Source of the DNA: JANQIO01 sp036351375
GTDB taxonomy: Bacteria; Pseudomonadota; Gammaproteobacteria; Pseudomonadales; Halieaceae
Direction: 5' to 3'
NCBI GenBank assembly: GCA_036351375.1
Contig: JAZBOY010000293.1
Location: forward strand, 1 to 64,000
DNA: 64,000 nt
Shown: positions 45,640 through 54,730 of the stretch, piece by piece
How positions within the stretch are numbered: the first letter of the stretch is position 1
Layout: each line of letters begins with the position of its first letter
Translations under genes and position numbers: made by a program
The notes under the pieces: generated by a model
The model's database searches: none
The model's input: the letters and a program-made list of their open reading frames with translations, nothing else
What the model was told of the DNA's origin: nothing

Positions 45640-46914
45640 ATGGAAAACAACATCTATGAATTACAGTACGCCATGGACACGTTCTACTTCCTCGTGTGTG
45701 GCGCACTGGTTATGTGGATGGCCGCTGGCTTCGCAATGCTGGAAGCCGGCCTGGTGCGTTCAAAGAACACGACCGAGATCCTGACCAAGAACGTTGCACT
45801 TTTTGCGGTAGCTTGCACGATGTACCTCGTCTGCGGTTACCAGTTCATGTACGACGGCGGCTACTTCCTGTCGGGTGTCACCACAGTGGCACAGATGGAC
45901 GATGCGGCCATTGCTGCTGTGCTCGCGGATTCCGCAGAGGCGGGCTTCGATGGCGATTCAGTGTACTCCGGCGCCTCCGACTTCTTCTTCCAGGTTGTGT
46001 TTGTCGCCACGGCGATGTCTATCGTGTCTGGTGCGGTGGCGGAGAGGATGAAGCTCTGGGCGTTCCTGCTGTTTGCGGTGGTTATGACCGGTGTCATCTA
46101 CCCGATCGAGGGCGGCTGGACCTGGGGTGGTAAGGCGGTTCCGCTGGTAGGCGAACTCAGCTACTCCGACTATGCGGGTTCTGGCATTGTGCACCTGGCA
46201 GGCGCTGCTGCGGCCCTCGCCGGCGTAATTCTGCTCGGCCCGCGTAAAGGCAAGTACGGCCCCGGCGGCCAAGTGAATGCCATTCCCGGAGCGAATCTGC
46301 CTCTGGCGACGCTCGGCACCTTCATCCTGTGGATGGGCTGGTTTGGTTTCAACGGTGGTTCGACTTTGAAGCTCGGCGGCATTGGCGTTGCGAATGAAGT
46401 TGCAAACGTCTTCCTGAACACGAACGCAGCAGCTTCAGGCGGCCTGATCGCAGCGCTGCTCCTGGCGCGCGTCATGTTTGGCAAGGCCGATCTCACCATG
46501 GCCCTGAACGGCGCCCTGGCAGGTCTGGTCGCTATCACTGCAGAGCCCGCTGATCCCTCGCCGCTGCTGGCGACGATAATCGGCGCAGTAGGTGGCGCGA
46601 TTGTTGTGTTCAGCATCGTCACCCTGGACAAACTGAAAATTGACGATCCCGTTGGTGCCATCTCCGTGCACGGCGTGGTCGGCATCTGGGGCATCTTTGC
46701 GGTCTTGCTGTCAGATGGTGATGCCACTTTCGGCGGTCAGTTGATAGGTCTGCTGGTGATCTTTGGCTGGGTATTCGTTGCTTCATTGATCACCTGGTTT
46801 GTCATCAAGATGATCATGGGCCTTCGGGTGTCGGAAGAGGAAGAATACGAAGGTGTCGACCTCTCCGAATGTGGCATGGAAGCCTATCCGGAGTTTGGCC
46901 CCGGCGGCAGCTAA
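45640..46914 (+). CDS. amtB: Ammonium transporter AmtB
   Basis: The 424-residue membrane protein has about eleven helices. The two pore histidines lie in SGIVHLAGAAAALAG and SVHGVVGIWGIF. The segment FMLCG-like WMAAGFAMLEAGLVRSKN near the N-terminus and FILWMGWFGFNGGSTL are family signatures. Its C-terminal cytoplasmic tail (ECGMEAYPEFGPGGS) is the region that meets GlnK. No separate cleavable signal peptide is obvious, since the N-terminus runs directly into the first helix. It is co-transcribed with glnK. Confidence 0.97.
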   Translation: MENNIYELQYAMDTFYFLVCGALVMWMAAGFAMLEAGLVRSKNTTEILTKNVALFAVACTMYLVCGYQFMYDGGYFLSGVTTVAQMDDAAIAAVLADSAEAGFDGDSVYSGASDFFFQVVFVATAMSIVSGAVAERMKLWAFLLFAVVMTGVIYPIEGGWTWGGKAVPLVGELSYSDYAGSGIVHLAGAAAALAGVILLGPRKGKYGPGGQVNAIPGANLPLATLGTFILWMGWFGFNGGSTLKLGGIGVANEVANVFLNTNAAASGGLIAALLLARVMFGKADLTMALNGALAGLVAITAEPADPSPLLATIIGAVGGAIVVFSIVTLDKLKIDDPVGAISVHGVVGIWGIFAVLLSDGDATFGGQLIGLLVIFGWVFVASLITWFVIKMIMGLRVSEEEEYEGVDLSECGMEAYPEFGPGGS

Positions 46915-46944
46915 TAGAATTGCGGGCGCATTAACGTGCGTGTT

Positions 46945-46972
46945 GGGGGGCCTTTTGGCCCCCCTTTTTTTT
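46945..46972 (+). terminator. Strong terminator of glnK-amtB
   Basis: GGGGGGCC-TTTT-GGCCCCCC is a perfect 8-bp GC stem followed by eight T. A second perfect inverted repeat (AGGACCGC at 46973-46980, GCGGTCCT at 46983-46990) adjoins it. The second P-II gene downstream therefore needs its own promoter. Confidence 0.95.
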
Positions 46973-47125
46973 AGGACCGCTTGCGGTCCTTGCCTCTAAG
47001 GATGCTCCGAGGCGCTAGCCCACGGCCGCCCTACGGAGCGCAGTCCCGGTGCCATGCCAGACGAGATTGATTGTTCCTGGGGGAAGGCCTAGGCTGGGGG
47101 ATTAGAGACTGCGATAGGAGTTGCC

Positions 47126-47464
47126 ATGAAACTTGTTACCGCCATCGTCAAGCCGTTCAAACTCGATGACGTGCGTGAGGCACTGTCGGAAATCGGTGTG
47201 CAGGGGATTACCGTGACCGAAGTGAAAGGCTTTGGCCGCCAGAAGGGGCATACCGAGCTGTATCGCGGCGCCGAATACGTGGTGGATTTCCTGCCCAAGA
47301 TGAAGATCGAGGTAGTGCTGAGCGACGGTGACGTCGATGGCGCGATAGAAACCATCGCCAAGGCGGCGGCCACCGGCAAGATTGGCGACGGCAAAATCTT
47401 TGTGCAGCCCATGGAGCAGGTCATCCGCATCCGCACCGGCGAAACCGGCGAAGAGGCTATCTAG
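47126..47464 (+). CDS. Second P-II signal protein (GlnK/GlnB paralogue)
   Basis: The 112-residue product is nearly identical to the glnK product over the first 58 residues (the T-loop differs only in the K after FLP being M), and diverges in the middle (IEVVLSDGDVDGAIETI). Tyr51 and the ATP-binding blocks are kept. It is separated from amtB by a terminator. I found no sigma-54 promoter upstream, so it is probably expressed differently, perhaps constitutively like GlnB. Whether it is GlnB or a second GlnK cannot be settled from this window. GGAG precedes the ATG. Its end overlaps the converging HAD gene by eight bases. Confidence 0.9.
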   Translation: MKLVTAIVKPFKLDDVREALSEIGVQGITVTEVKGFGRQKGHTELYRGAEYVVDFLPKMKIEVVLSDGDVDGAIETIAKAAATGKIGDGKIFVQPMEQVIRIRTGETGEEAI

Positions 47465-48167
47465 GCAGGCGTTCCTCGATGCGGGACACGGCCCCCGGCA
47501 ATTCCGCCAGGTCGCGTACCTCCTCATCTGCAGGCTGCTGCCCTGGCCATTCGGCACCGCCGTAGTTGGCCCACACGGTGTACATGCCTACCGCCTGGGC
47601 GCCCGCCACATCGTGCTCCGGGTGGTCCCCCACATGCACCATTTCGTGGCCGGCCGCGCCACTCTCCTTCATGCTGGCATGAAACATGTCCGGCAACGGC
47701 TTGCTGGCGCCGATCTGCTCTGCGGAGAATGCGAAATCGAAGTACTCGCCTATATCCACCTTGAAGATGTCCGCATTGCCATTGGTGAGTGCGCCCAGCA
47801 CGTAGCGCTCTGACAGCTCCTCGAGCACGTCCAGGGCGCGCTCGTAGGGTTCGACCTGGTGGCGCACTCGCAGGAATTCCTCGAAAGCCGCCTCGGCGCC
47901 CTGGCGCGCCAGCTCCTCCGAATAGCCGCAGTGCAGCTGGATTTCGTACAGGGCCTGCCGGCGCAGGTTGCTGATGTGGTGCTTGAGTTCCGGGTGCAGC
48001 TCGAAGGTGCGCATGCGCAGCCGCCGCAGTTCGGCGGCGTCGAAGGCCTGGGTCACCCGCTCCCGGTGTTCTGCCAGCCAGGCGTTCTGGGCAGCCTCGG
48101 CCCGCAGCAGGGTGGGGGTGACGTCCCAGAGGGTATCATCCAGGTCGAAGGTAATTACCCTGATCAC
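47457..48167 (-). CDS. HAD-family hydrolase (YigB-like)
   Basis: The 236-residue protein has the HAD motifs: I, FDLDDTLWDV (nucleophile Asp and acid Asp); II, LGALTNGNAD; III Lys in IGASKPLPDMF; IV, HVGDHPEHDVAGAQ. It resembles E. coli YigB, an FMN phosphatase, and the position after xerC is the same as there. Cytoplasmic. It is the last gene of the lptM-lysA-dapF-DUF484-xerC unit, two bases past xerC. Substrate assignment to FMN is by analogy only. Confidence 0.9.
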   Translation of the reverse strand: MIRVITFDLDDTLWDVTPTLLRAEAAQNAWLAEHRERVTQAFDAAELRRLRMRTFELHPELKHHISNLRRQALYEIQLHCGYSEELARQGAEAAFEEFLRVRHQVEPYERALDVLEELSERYVLGALTNGNADIFKVDIGEYFDFAFSAEQIGASKPLPDMFHASMKESGAAGHEMVHVGDHPEHDVAGAQAVGMYTVWANYGGAEWPGQQPADEEVRDLAELPGAVSRIEERLPR

Positions 48168-48169
48168 GG

Positions 48170-49078
48170 TCAGTCCTCTTCGCTGTCGCTTTTGCGGGCC
48201 CGCGGGTGGGCCTGGTCGTAGACCCTGGCCAGGTGCTGGAAGTCCAGGTGCGTGTACACCTGGGTGGTGGAGATATTGGCGTGGCCCAGTAGTTCCTGTA
48301 CGGCGCGAAGGTCGCCGCTGGATTCCAGCATGTGGGTGGCAAAGCTGTGCCGGAGCATGTGCGGGTGCACATCCTGGTGCATGCCGGTGGCGCGACCGCG
48401 GCGTTTGAGCCGGTCCTGGATATTGCGCACGCTGATGCGCTTACCGCGGCTACTGATGAACAGGGCGGGCTCCTCCGCGAGCTCGGGCCGCACCCTGAGC
48501 CAGGCGGCGACCGCGTCCAGGGCGACACCGCCTACCGGTACGGTACGGGTCTTGCGGCCCTTGCCAGTGACCGTCACCAGGCCCTGGCGGGCATCGATGT
48601 CATCGAGATTCAGCGAGGCCAGCTCCGACAGGCGCAGGCCCGAAGAGTAGAACAGCTCCGCCATAGCCTGGTCGCGCAGCGCGGTGCTGGAATCGTCGTT
48701 GGACTGCAGGAACTGTTCCACCTGGTCGGCGTCGAGAGTTTTGGGCAGACGCTTTTGCTGGCGCGGTGCCTGGATGCCGTTGGCGGGGTTGTTCTGGACT
48801 GCACCCTGCTTCAGCAGGAAGCTGTACAGGCTGCGAATCGCCGACAGCGCGCGCTGGATGCTGCGGCCCTGTTTGCCGGCACGGTGCAGGCCCGCCGCGT
48901 ACTGGCGCACATGGGCGGCATGGACGGTGCCGGCGTCGGAGAGCTGCTGCGCGTCGCAAAAGACCAGGAACGAGCCCAGGTCGCGGCGGTAACCGTCGAG
49001 GGTGTGCGGGGAGTACTGGCGAACTGTGCCCAGGTAGTCCAGGAAGGCCTCAACCTGCCCGGGCAGGGAGCTATTCAC
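48170..49078 (-). CDS. xerC: Tyrosine recombinase XerC
   Basis: The 302-residue protein has a SAM-like N-terminal DNA-binding domain (FLDYLGTVRQYSPHTLDGYR) and a C-terminal catalytic domain. Catalytic residues are visible in SSGLRLSEL (first Arg), the HMLRHSFATH block (His-x-x-Arg), a later GHANIS (His) and VYTHLD (Tyr nucleophile). With XerD it resolves chromosome dimers at dif. It overlaps the DUF484 gene by four bases. The operon context supports XerC rather than a phage integrase. Confidence 0.96.
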   Translation of the reverse strand: MNSSLPGQVEAFLDYLGTVRQYSPHTLDGYRRDLGSFLVFCDAQQLSDAGTVHAAHVRQYAAGLHRAGKQGRSIQRALSAIRSLYSFLLKQGAVQNNPANGIQAPRQQKRLPKTLDADQVEQFLQSNDDSSTALRDQAMAELFYSSGLRLSELASLNLDDIDARQGLVTVTGKGRKTRTVPVGGVALDAVAAWLRVRPELAEEPALFISSRGKRISVRNIQDRLKRRGRATGMHQDVHPHMLRHSFATHMLESSGDLRAVQELLGHANISTTQVYTHLDFQHLARVYDQAHPRARKSDSEED

Positions 49079-49812
49079 GCGCCGGCCTGGTCTCCGCGCA
49101 GCCGTGGCAGCAGGCGTACCACGACCTCGCCGAGATGGCCGAGGAACAGGGTGCCGGTGCTGGCGCTGTAGTAGTGGGGGTCTTCACTGCCCACCGCAAT
49201 CACGCCCAGGTCGCCACCGCGCACCAGCGGTACTACGGCGGCAGAGCCCACCCCGGTGCTGTCGGGGAACAGGTACTGCAGCTCTTCCTCCCGCAGCGTC
49301 CCGCAGACGGCGTTCTGGCCCTTGATAAGGGCGCCGATTTCGATGCGAGCGCGCTCCGCGCTTTCGATGCGGCAATGTTCGGTGCTGTCCCTGGATTCAC
49401 CGAACAGGATGAAGCTGACATGGTCGACGCCGAAATCTTCCCGCAGACCGCGGCAGAAGGTTTCACCCAGTTCCTCGAGGCTGCGTGCTTCCAACAGGCT
49501 CAGTACAAGCTGGCGAGTGAGTTCGTAGAGCCGATCGTTCTCGCGGGCATTGCCGGTGAGGCTGTTGAGCCGCTTGCGCATTTCCATGTTGCGCTCACGC
49601 AATACGCTGACCTGCTTTTCCACCAGCGACACGGCGCTGCCTGCCTTGTGGGTGATCTGCAGGTGGTCGAGCATGTCCGGGTGATGGTCGAAGAAGTCGG
49701 GGTTGTCCTTGAGGTAGTCGCGGACGCGGGTGTCGCTGAGGCCCATCTCCGGGCTGTCCGCCCTGTCGTCACTTTCCTGCTTGGTCTTGGCAGAGACAGT
49801 CTTGGCAGTCAA
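49075..49812 (-). CDS. DUF484 (GAF-like) family protein
   Basis: The 245-residue product begins at a TTG (49812), which overlaps the dapF stop as TTGA; the in-frame extension to 49884 lies inside dapF and is rejected. The start LSDTRVRDYLKDNPDFFDHH leads into a helical segment and then a GAF-like domain. Family members sit between dapF and xerC in many gammaproteobacteria; their function is unknown. Confidence 0.85.
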   Translation of the reverse strand: MTAKTVSAKTKQESDDRADSPEMGLSDTRVRDYLKDNPDFFDHHPDMLDHLQITHKAGSAVSLVEKQVSVLRERNMEMRKRLNSLTGNARENDRLYELTRQLVLSLLEARSLEELGETFCRGLREDFGVDHVSFILFGESRDSTEHCRIESAERARIEIGALIKGQNAVCGTLREEELQYLFPDSTGVGSAAVVPLVRGGDLGVIAVGSEDPHYYSASTGTLFLGHLGEVVVRLLPRLRGDQAGA

Positions 49813-50639
49813 ATTCGCACGCTCCCTTCGAACACGGTTGTCGCTGGCCCTGTCATCATAACCGGATGGCCTTCCCCGGCCCAAGCAATTTCAAGGTCGC
49901 CACCGGTCAGGTGCACGGTGACCCGCTCATCCAGCAGGCCGAGCTGACGGCCGGCGACCATGGCCGCGCAGGCGCCGCTGCCGCAGGCCCGGGTTTCGCC
50001 CACGCCGCGCTCGTAGACCCGCAGGCGGATTTCCCTGGCAGACACCACTTCCATGAAACCGGCGTTGACCTGCTCTGGGAAGCGCGAGTGGGCCTCGATC
50101 AGCGGGCCCAGGCGCTCGACCGGCGCGCTGTCCACGTTATCGACGAGCGTCACGGCATGGGGATTGCCCATGGATAAAGCGACAATCTCGACCGGCTCGC
50201 CATTCACATCCAGTGCGTAACGATCAGTGCGTTCTTCGGCCTCAAAGGGAATTTCGGCCGGTGCGAAGCGCGGCGCACCCATGTTCACTTCGACCTGCTT
50301 GTCCTTGCGCACCTTGAGCTGCATGGGCCCGCCCGCGGTCTCCACGTGAATCTTGTGGTGATGGGTGAGGCGCCGGTCGCGCACGAAACGCGCCACGCAG
50401 CGGGCGCCGTTGCCGCATTGCTCCACTTCGCGGCCGTCGGCATTGAAGATGCGGTAGCGGAAATCCGCATCCGGGTCCTGCGGCGGCTCCACGACCAATA
50501 CCTGGTCACAGCCGATGCCCAACCGGCGGTCTGCCAGTTTGCGGATATGCGACGGCCGCAGGTTGCAGCGCTGGCTCACCAGGTCCAGCACCACAAAGTC
50601 GTTGCCCAGGCCGTGCATCTTGGTGAACTTGAGTCTCAT
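49809..50639 (-). CDS. dapF: Diaminopimelate epimerase DapF
   Basis: The 276-residue protein interconverts LL- and meso-diaminopimelate for lysine and peptidoglycan. The two catalytic cysteines are visible: Cys75 in VEQCGNGARCVARF and a second in GETRACGSGACAAM near residue 220. The N-terminal KFTKMHGLGNDFVV block is diagnostic. Start ATG at 50639 overlaps the lysA stop (ATGA). Confidence 0.98.
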   Translation of the reverse strand: MRLKFTKMHGLGNDFVVLDLVSQRCNLRPSHIRKLADRRLGIGCDQVLVVEPPQDPDADFRYRIFNADGREVEQCGNGARCVARFVRDRRLTHHHKIHVETAGGPMQLKVRKDKQVEVNMGAPRFAPAEIPFEAEERTDRYALDVNGEPVEIVALSMGNPHAVTLVDNVDSAPVERLGPLIEAHSRFPEQVNAGFMEVVSAREIRLRVYERGVGETRACGSGACAAMVAGRQLGLLDERVTVHLTGGDLEIAWAGEGHPVMMTGPATTVFEGSVRI

Positions 50640-51904
50640 GCCGCGTCCGTCCCGGCATCCGGCAGGAGCTGCTCGCCGCGCAGTAAATCGGCTAAGGATT
50701 CGCGGGCGCGCACCAGGTGGCTCGCCTCGCCGTCCACCATCACTTCCGCTGCCCGCGGCCGCGAGTTGTAGTTGGAGCTCATACTGAAGCCGTAGGCGCC
50801 GGCATCCATGACCGCGAGCAGGTCACCGGGCGCCAGCGCCAGCTCGCGCTGCTTGCCCAGGAAGTCACCGGTCTCACATACCGGCCCCACCACATCGTAG
50901 GCCAGCGCCGGCACATCCTCGCGGGGGGTTACCGGCAGGATGTCCATCCAGGCGTCGTACAGGGCCGGCCGCGTCAGGTCGTTCATGGCGGCATCTACAA
51001 TGGCAAAGTGATGCTCCGCGTTGCTCTTGAGCCGGTTGACGCGGGTCAACAGCAGGCCCGCCTCGGCGCAGATCGAGCGCCCCGGCTCGAACATCAATTT
51101 CAGCGGGCGCTCTCCCAGTCGCTCGCGCACCGCGGCGATATAGTCTGCGGTCGCCGGGGGCTCCTCATCCCGGTAGCGCACGCCGAGCCCGCCACCCAGG
51201 TCCAGGTGGTGCAAGTGGATGCCGGCCGCAGCCAGTTCATCCATCAACTCCAGCAAGCGGTCCAGTGCGTCCAGGAAGGGGCTGATCTCGGTGAGCTGCG
51301 AGCCGATATGACAATCGACGCCCACCACCTCCAGGCCGGGCAGCTGGGCCGCGCGCTGGTAGCTGGCCAGGGCGCTTTCCCAGGGCACGCCGAACTTGTT
51401 CTGCTTGAGGCCGGTGGAAATATAGGGGTGGGTGCGGGCGTCCACGTCCGGGTTGACGCGCAGGGATACCCGCGCCGTGCTGCCCAGGTCCACGGCAACG
51501 CTGGACAGCAGGTCGAGCTCGCTGTCGGACTCGACGTTGAAACAGAGGATGTCGAGCTCCAGCGCGCGGCGCATTTCCTCCGCCTGCTTGGCCACGCCCG
51601 AGAACACCACCTTGCGCGGGTCGCCGCCCGCTGCCAGTACCCGCTCAAGCTCGCCTACCGAGACGATGTCGAAGCCCGCTCCCAGGCCCGCCAGCAGGTT
51701 GAGCACCGCCAGGTTGGAATTGGCCTTCACCGCGTAGCACACCAGGTGGTCGGTGCCTGCCAGCGCCTGTTCATAGGCCAGGAAGTTACGTGTCAGGGTG
51801 GCCCTGGAATACACAAAGGTAGGCGTGCCATAGCGCTCAGCGATAGCTGTCAGCGGCTGCGCCTCGGCGAACAGGGCGCCATTGCGGTAGTCAAAGTCAC
51901 GCAT
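50636..51904 (-). CDS. lysA: Diaminopimelate decarboxylase LysA
   Basis: The 422-residue PLP enzyme makes lysine from meso-diaminopimelate. The PLP lysine is Lys60 in VCYAVKANSNLAVL. Later blocks include DLGGGLGVRY (phosphate-binding glycine loop), FEPGRSICAEAGLLL and VCETGDFLGK, where Cys and Glu act at the active site. I start at MRDFDYRNG (51904), because upstream sequence to 52375 encodes the lipoprotein lptM in another frame and non-homologous residues. It overlaps dapF by four bases. Confidence 0.97.
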   Translation of the reverse strand: MRDFDYRNGALFAEAQPLTAIAERYGTPTFVYSRATLTRNFLAYEQALAGTDHLVCYAVKANSNLAVLNLLAGLGAGFDIVSVGELERVLAAGGDPRKVVFSGVAKQAEEMRRALELDILCFNVESDSELDLLSSVAVDLGSTARVSLRVNPDVDARTHPYISTGLKQNKFGVPWESALASYQRAAQLPGLEVVGVDCHIGSQLTEISPFLDALDRLLELMDELAAAGIHLHHLDLGGGLGVRYRDEEPPATADYIAAVRERLGERPLKLMFEPGRSICAEAGLLLTRVNRLKSNAEHHFAIVDAAMNDLTRPALYDAWMDILPVTPREDVPALAYDVVGPVCETGDFLGKQRELALAPGDLLAVMDAGAYGFSMSSNYNSRPRAAEVMVDGEASHLVRARESLADLLRGEQLLPDAGTDAA

Positions 51905-51912
51905 TGTGTGGT

Positions 51913-52047
51913 TTATTCCGAGGATTCCTGTTCGGCAGGTTTGGGCGGCGGTGCTTCCTGGGGAATGTACAGGCCGCCTTTCTGCCCGCAGCCCGCAAGC
52001 ATCAGCGGGACCAGCAGCAACAGTAAAAAATAAGGCTGTAGGCGCAC
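51913..52047 (-). CDS. lptM: LptM (YifL)-type small lipoprotein
   Basis: This 44-residue gene is visible on the minus strand just upstream of lysA. The product starts MRLQPYFLLLLLVPLM and has the lipobox LAGC, directly followed by GQKGGLYIPQEAPPP. The family's LAGCGQKGPLYLP block is matched closely. LptM (formerly YifL/LppL) assists LptD assembly in the outer membrane. The start is GTG at 52047. It is eight bases from the lysA start, so the genes are co-transcribed, as in Pseudomonas and E. coli. Confidence 0.9.
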   Translation of the reverse strand: MRLQPYFLLLLLVPLMLAGCGQKGGLYIPQEAPPPKPAEQESSE

Positions 52048-52207
52048 TGCACGTTTCCAATCGGTGAAAGTCAGGCATTATAACGGTGCCCCCTGATGCA
52101 GGCGATAGCGCAGGCGACGGTCGCTGCATGGGGGTGGCGGAACCCGACCGATGGCATGCGCTGGAGCGCGTCGCCCGGCTGCGAAGACAATCCAGGGGAG
52201 TGACACC

Positions 52208-53200
52208 GTGCGCCTGACCATTATTCCCGCCTTTTGCCTGGCCCTGTCGGTCGGCCCCGCGCTGGCCGATCCACTCTACGCCAAAAACCTGGCACCGCTT
52301 GCGGGCCTGTTTGGCTTCCCGAATCTGCGCAACGCCCAGACCCTTGGCGCCGGCGAGTTCAGCGGCGCCATCCATGGCAATGTCGCCAACAACTACAGCG
52401 TCGACGCCAACGCCAGTGAATTCGTGAACTTCGACGTCGAGACCCGGCGCTTCGCCCTGCGCGGTGCCGTGGGGCTGGGTTGGGGCATCGACTTTGAAGC
52501 GGAGCTACCCTGGCTGCGCCACGAGGGCGGCGACCTCGACCAGCTGATCGAGAACTGGCACGAGTTCTGGAACCTGCCCGATGGCGATCGTGACGAGGTG
52601 CCGCGCGACCTGATCGACATCCGCTTCAATACGCCGGACGCTGCCTTTGCACTGCAGGAAGAAGTGGAGGGCTGGGGTGACCTGAACCTCGCGCTCACCA
52701 AGCAGCTGTGGAGTTCGGAAACGGCAGCCTTCAGCCTGCGTGCCGGCGCCAAGCTTGGTACCGGCGATGAGGATGAACTGCTCGGCAGCGGCAGCGAAGA
52801 CTACTACCTGTCGTTCAACGCCAGCGGTGAACATCGCGGCGACTGGCCCATTACCTGGCATGGACAGGTGGGCTACCTGCGCGCCGGTGATGCCGATGTG
52901 TTAGGGGATATCCAGGAGCAGGACCTGTGGTTTGCCAGCGGCGGCATGGAGTGGCGCACCTGGCAGAGCGTCCATCTCAAGCTGCAGATCGACAGCCACG
53001 CGGAGGTGGCGGATTCTTCGCTCACCCAGCTCGGCGATGCCAGTGTGCAGATCACCGCCGGCGCGAACTGGTTGTTTGCACGCGGCTGGGAGGCGGAGTT
53101 CAGCTTCAGTGAAGATATCGCCGTCGATACCTCGCCGGACTTCGTGCTGCAGTTCGGCCTGCGTTACCGGTTGCCTGGCGGCCGGGGAATTCCCGACTAG
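52208..53200 (+). CDS. DUF3187 family outer-membrane-type protein
   Basis: From GTG 52208 (AGGGGAG nine bases upstream) the product is 330 residues with a Sec signal ending at GPALAD. The sequence NLAPLAGLFGFPNLRNAQ, FEAELPWLRHEGGDLDQLIE and WHEFWNLPDGDRD match DUF3187. Alternating beta strands suggest a barrel in the outer membrane. Function is unknown. It converges on argH, sharing the last four bases (CTAG). Confidence 0.85.
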   Translation: MRLTIIPAFCLALSVGPALADPLYAKNLAPLAGLFGFPNLRNAQTLGAGEFSGAIHGNVANNYSVDANASEFVNFDVETRRFALRGAVGLGWGIDFEAELPWLRHEGGDLDQLIENWHEFWNLPDGDRDEVPRDLIDIRFNTPDAAFALQEEVEGWGDLNLALTKQLWSSETAAFSLRAGAKLGTGDEDELLGSGSEDYYLSFNASGEHRGDWPITWHGQVGYLRAGDADVLGDIQEQDLWFASGGMEWRTWQSVHLKLQIDSHAEVADSSLTQLGDASVQITAGANWLFARGWEAEFSFSEDIAVDTSPDFVLQFGLRYRLPGGRGIPD

Positions 53201-54594
53201 CGCGCTGCCAGCTTCTCTGTGGCGCGGGCCGCGGCGGCGCGTACCTGCCCGGGCGCGGTGCCACCCACGTGATCGCGGGCCGCCACCGAACCCTCCAGGG
53301 TCAGCACCTCGAACACGTCTGCTTCGATCTGCGCGCTGAAACCCTGCAGCGTCTCCAGGCTCAGCTCGGCGAGGTCGACACCCTCCGCCACACCGAGTGC
53401 GACTGCCGAACCGACGATCTCGTGCGCATCGCGAAACGGGATGCCCTTGCGCACCAGGTAGTCCGCCAGGTCGGTGGCCGTGGAGAAGCCGCGCCGTGCT
53501 GCTTCACGCATGTTGTCGCGCCGCGGCTGTATGGCCGGCGCCATGTCGGCGAAGGCGCGCAGGCAGTCGAGCAAGGTATCGATAGTGTCGAACAGCGGTT
53601 CCTTGTCTTCCTGGTTGTCCTTGTTGTAGGCCAGCGGCTGGCTCTTCATCAGGCTCAGCAGGGACACCAGGTGGCCGTTCACGCGGCCGGTCTTGCCACG
53701 CACCAGTTCCGGCACATCCGGGTTTTTCTTCTGCGGCATGATGGAAGAGCCGGTGCAGAAGCGGTCGGGCAATTCCACGAAATCGAACTGCGCCGACGTC
53801 CACAGCACCAGCTCTTCAGACATGCGCGACAGGTGGGTCATCAGCAGCGCACCGGCGCTGACAAACTCGATGGCGAAGTCGCGATCACTGACCGAGTCGA
53901 GTGAGTTTTCCGTCGGGCCGTCAAAGCCCAGCGCGGCCGCTGTCATATCGCGGTCGATGGGGTAGGAGGTGCCGGCCAGCGCCGCGGCACCCAATGGATT
54001 ACGGTTCAAGCGGGTGCGACAGTCCACGAGGCGCGCATGGTCGCGCTCCAGCATTTCATTCCAGGCCAACAGGTGGTGGCCGAAGGTCACTGGCTGCGCT
54101 GTTTGCAGGTGGGTGAAGCCGGGCATGATGGTGTCTGCTTCCCTGCCCGCCAGTTCCACCAGGCCCTGCTGGAGCCGGGTCAGCTCTGCGCAGATGCTGT
54201 CGATGGCGCCGCGCAGGTAGAGACGGATATCGGTGGCGACCTGGTCGTTGCGCGAGCGCCCGGTGTGCAGCTTTTTGCCGGCATCACCCACCAGTGCGGT
54301 CAGGCGTGCCTCGATGTTCATGTGCACGTCCTCAAGCTCGACCGACCAGTCAAACTCGCCGGCCTCGATCTCGGCGGCGACCTGCTCAAGCCCGCCTTCG
54401 ATGGCGGTGAGCTCTTCACTGCTCAGCACGCCGACCGAGGCCAGCATGCGGGCATGGGCCAGTGAGCCGGCGATGTCTTCCCGCGCCATGCGCTGGTCGA
54501 AGGACACTGACGCGGTGAAGCGTTGCACAAAGCTGTCGGTGGGTTCGCTGAAGCGCCCGCCCCAGGTCTGGCTGGTGGAATCTTTCTTGCTCAT
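53197..54594 (-). CDS. argH: Argininosuccinate lyase ArgH
   Basis: The 465-residue enzyme releases arginine and fumarate. The family signature GSSIMPQKKNPD is present, with TWGGRF near the N-terminus and HTGRSRNDQVATD in the first domain. I start at MSKKDSTSQ (54594); the upstream extension to 54669 is not conserved. It is divergent from algZ. Confidence 0.98.
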   Translation of the reverse strand: MSKKDSTSQTWGGRFSEPTDSFVQRFTASVSFDQRMAREDIAGSLAHARMLASVGVLSSEELTAIEGGLEQVAAEIEAGEFDWSVELEDVHMNIEARLTALVGDAGKKLHTGRSRNDQVATDIRLYLRGAIDSICAELTRLQQGLVELAGREADTIMPGFTHLQTAQPVTFGHHLLAWNEMLERDHARLVDCRTRLNRNPLGAAALAGTSYPIDRDMTAAALGFDGPTENSLDSVSDRDFAIEFVSAGALLMTHLSRMSEELVLWTSAQFDFVELPDRFCTGSSIMPQKKNPDVPELVRGKTGRVNGHLVSLLSLMKSQPLAYNKDNQEDKEPLFDTIDTLLDCLRAFADMAPAIQPRRDNMREAARRGFSTATDLADYLVRKGIPFRDAHEIVGSAVALGVAEGVDLAELSLETLQGFSAQIEADVFEVLTLEGSVAARDHVGGTAPGQVRAAAARATEKLAAR

Positions 54595-54730
54595 GAATGC
54601 CTTGATTTGCTGCTGCACGTCACACTGCAGGCTTGCTGCCCCAGCGCGGGGATGCAAGTATAGCAGCATAAAAACTGCTCACTGCGAGGCGCGTGACGCG
54701 CGGCGTATGGCAATAACAAACTCCAGGACC

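Noticed and set aside
46973..46990. Second inverted repeat after the amtB terminator as a separate terminator
   Set aside because: It has no T-run; it may only be part of a composite hairpin or a protein site.
47000..47125. A sigma-54 promoter for the second P-II gene
   Set aside because: No GG/GC pair with the required spacing and surrounding consensus was found in the gap.
48170..49078. Reading the tyrosine recombinase as a phage integrase
   Set aside because: Its position between DUF484 and a YigB-like gene, its length and the absence of att-like repeats identify housekeeping XerC.
49813..49884. Extended start for the DUF484 gene inside dapF
   Set aside because: The extension overlaps the dapF 3' end and has no family similarity; the TTG coupled to the dapF stop fits better.
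51905..52375. Extended start for lysA
   Set aside because: It runs through the lptM gene in another frame and lacks homology; the conserved start is at 51904.
54233..54730. N-terminal extension of the algZ frame across the argH start
   Set aside because: It is antisense to argH and has no sensor-kinase similarity.
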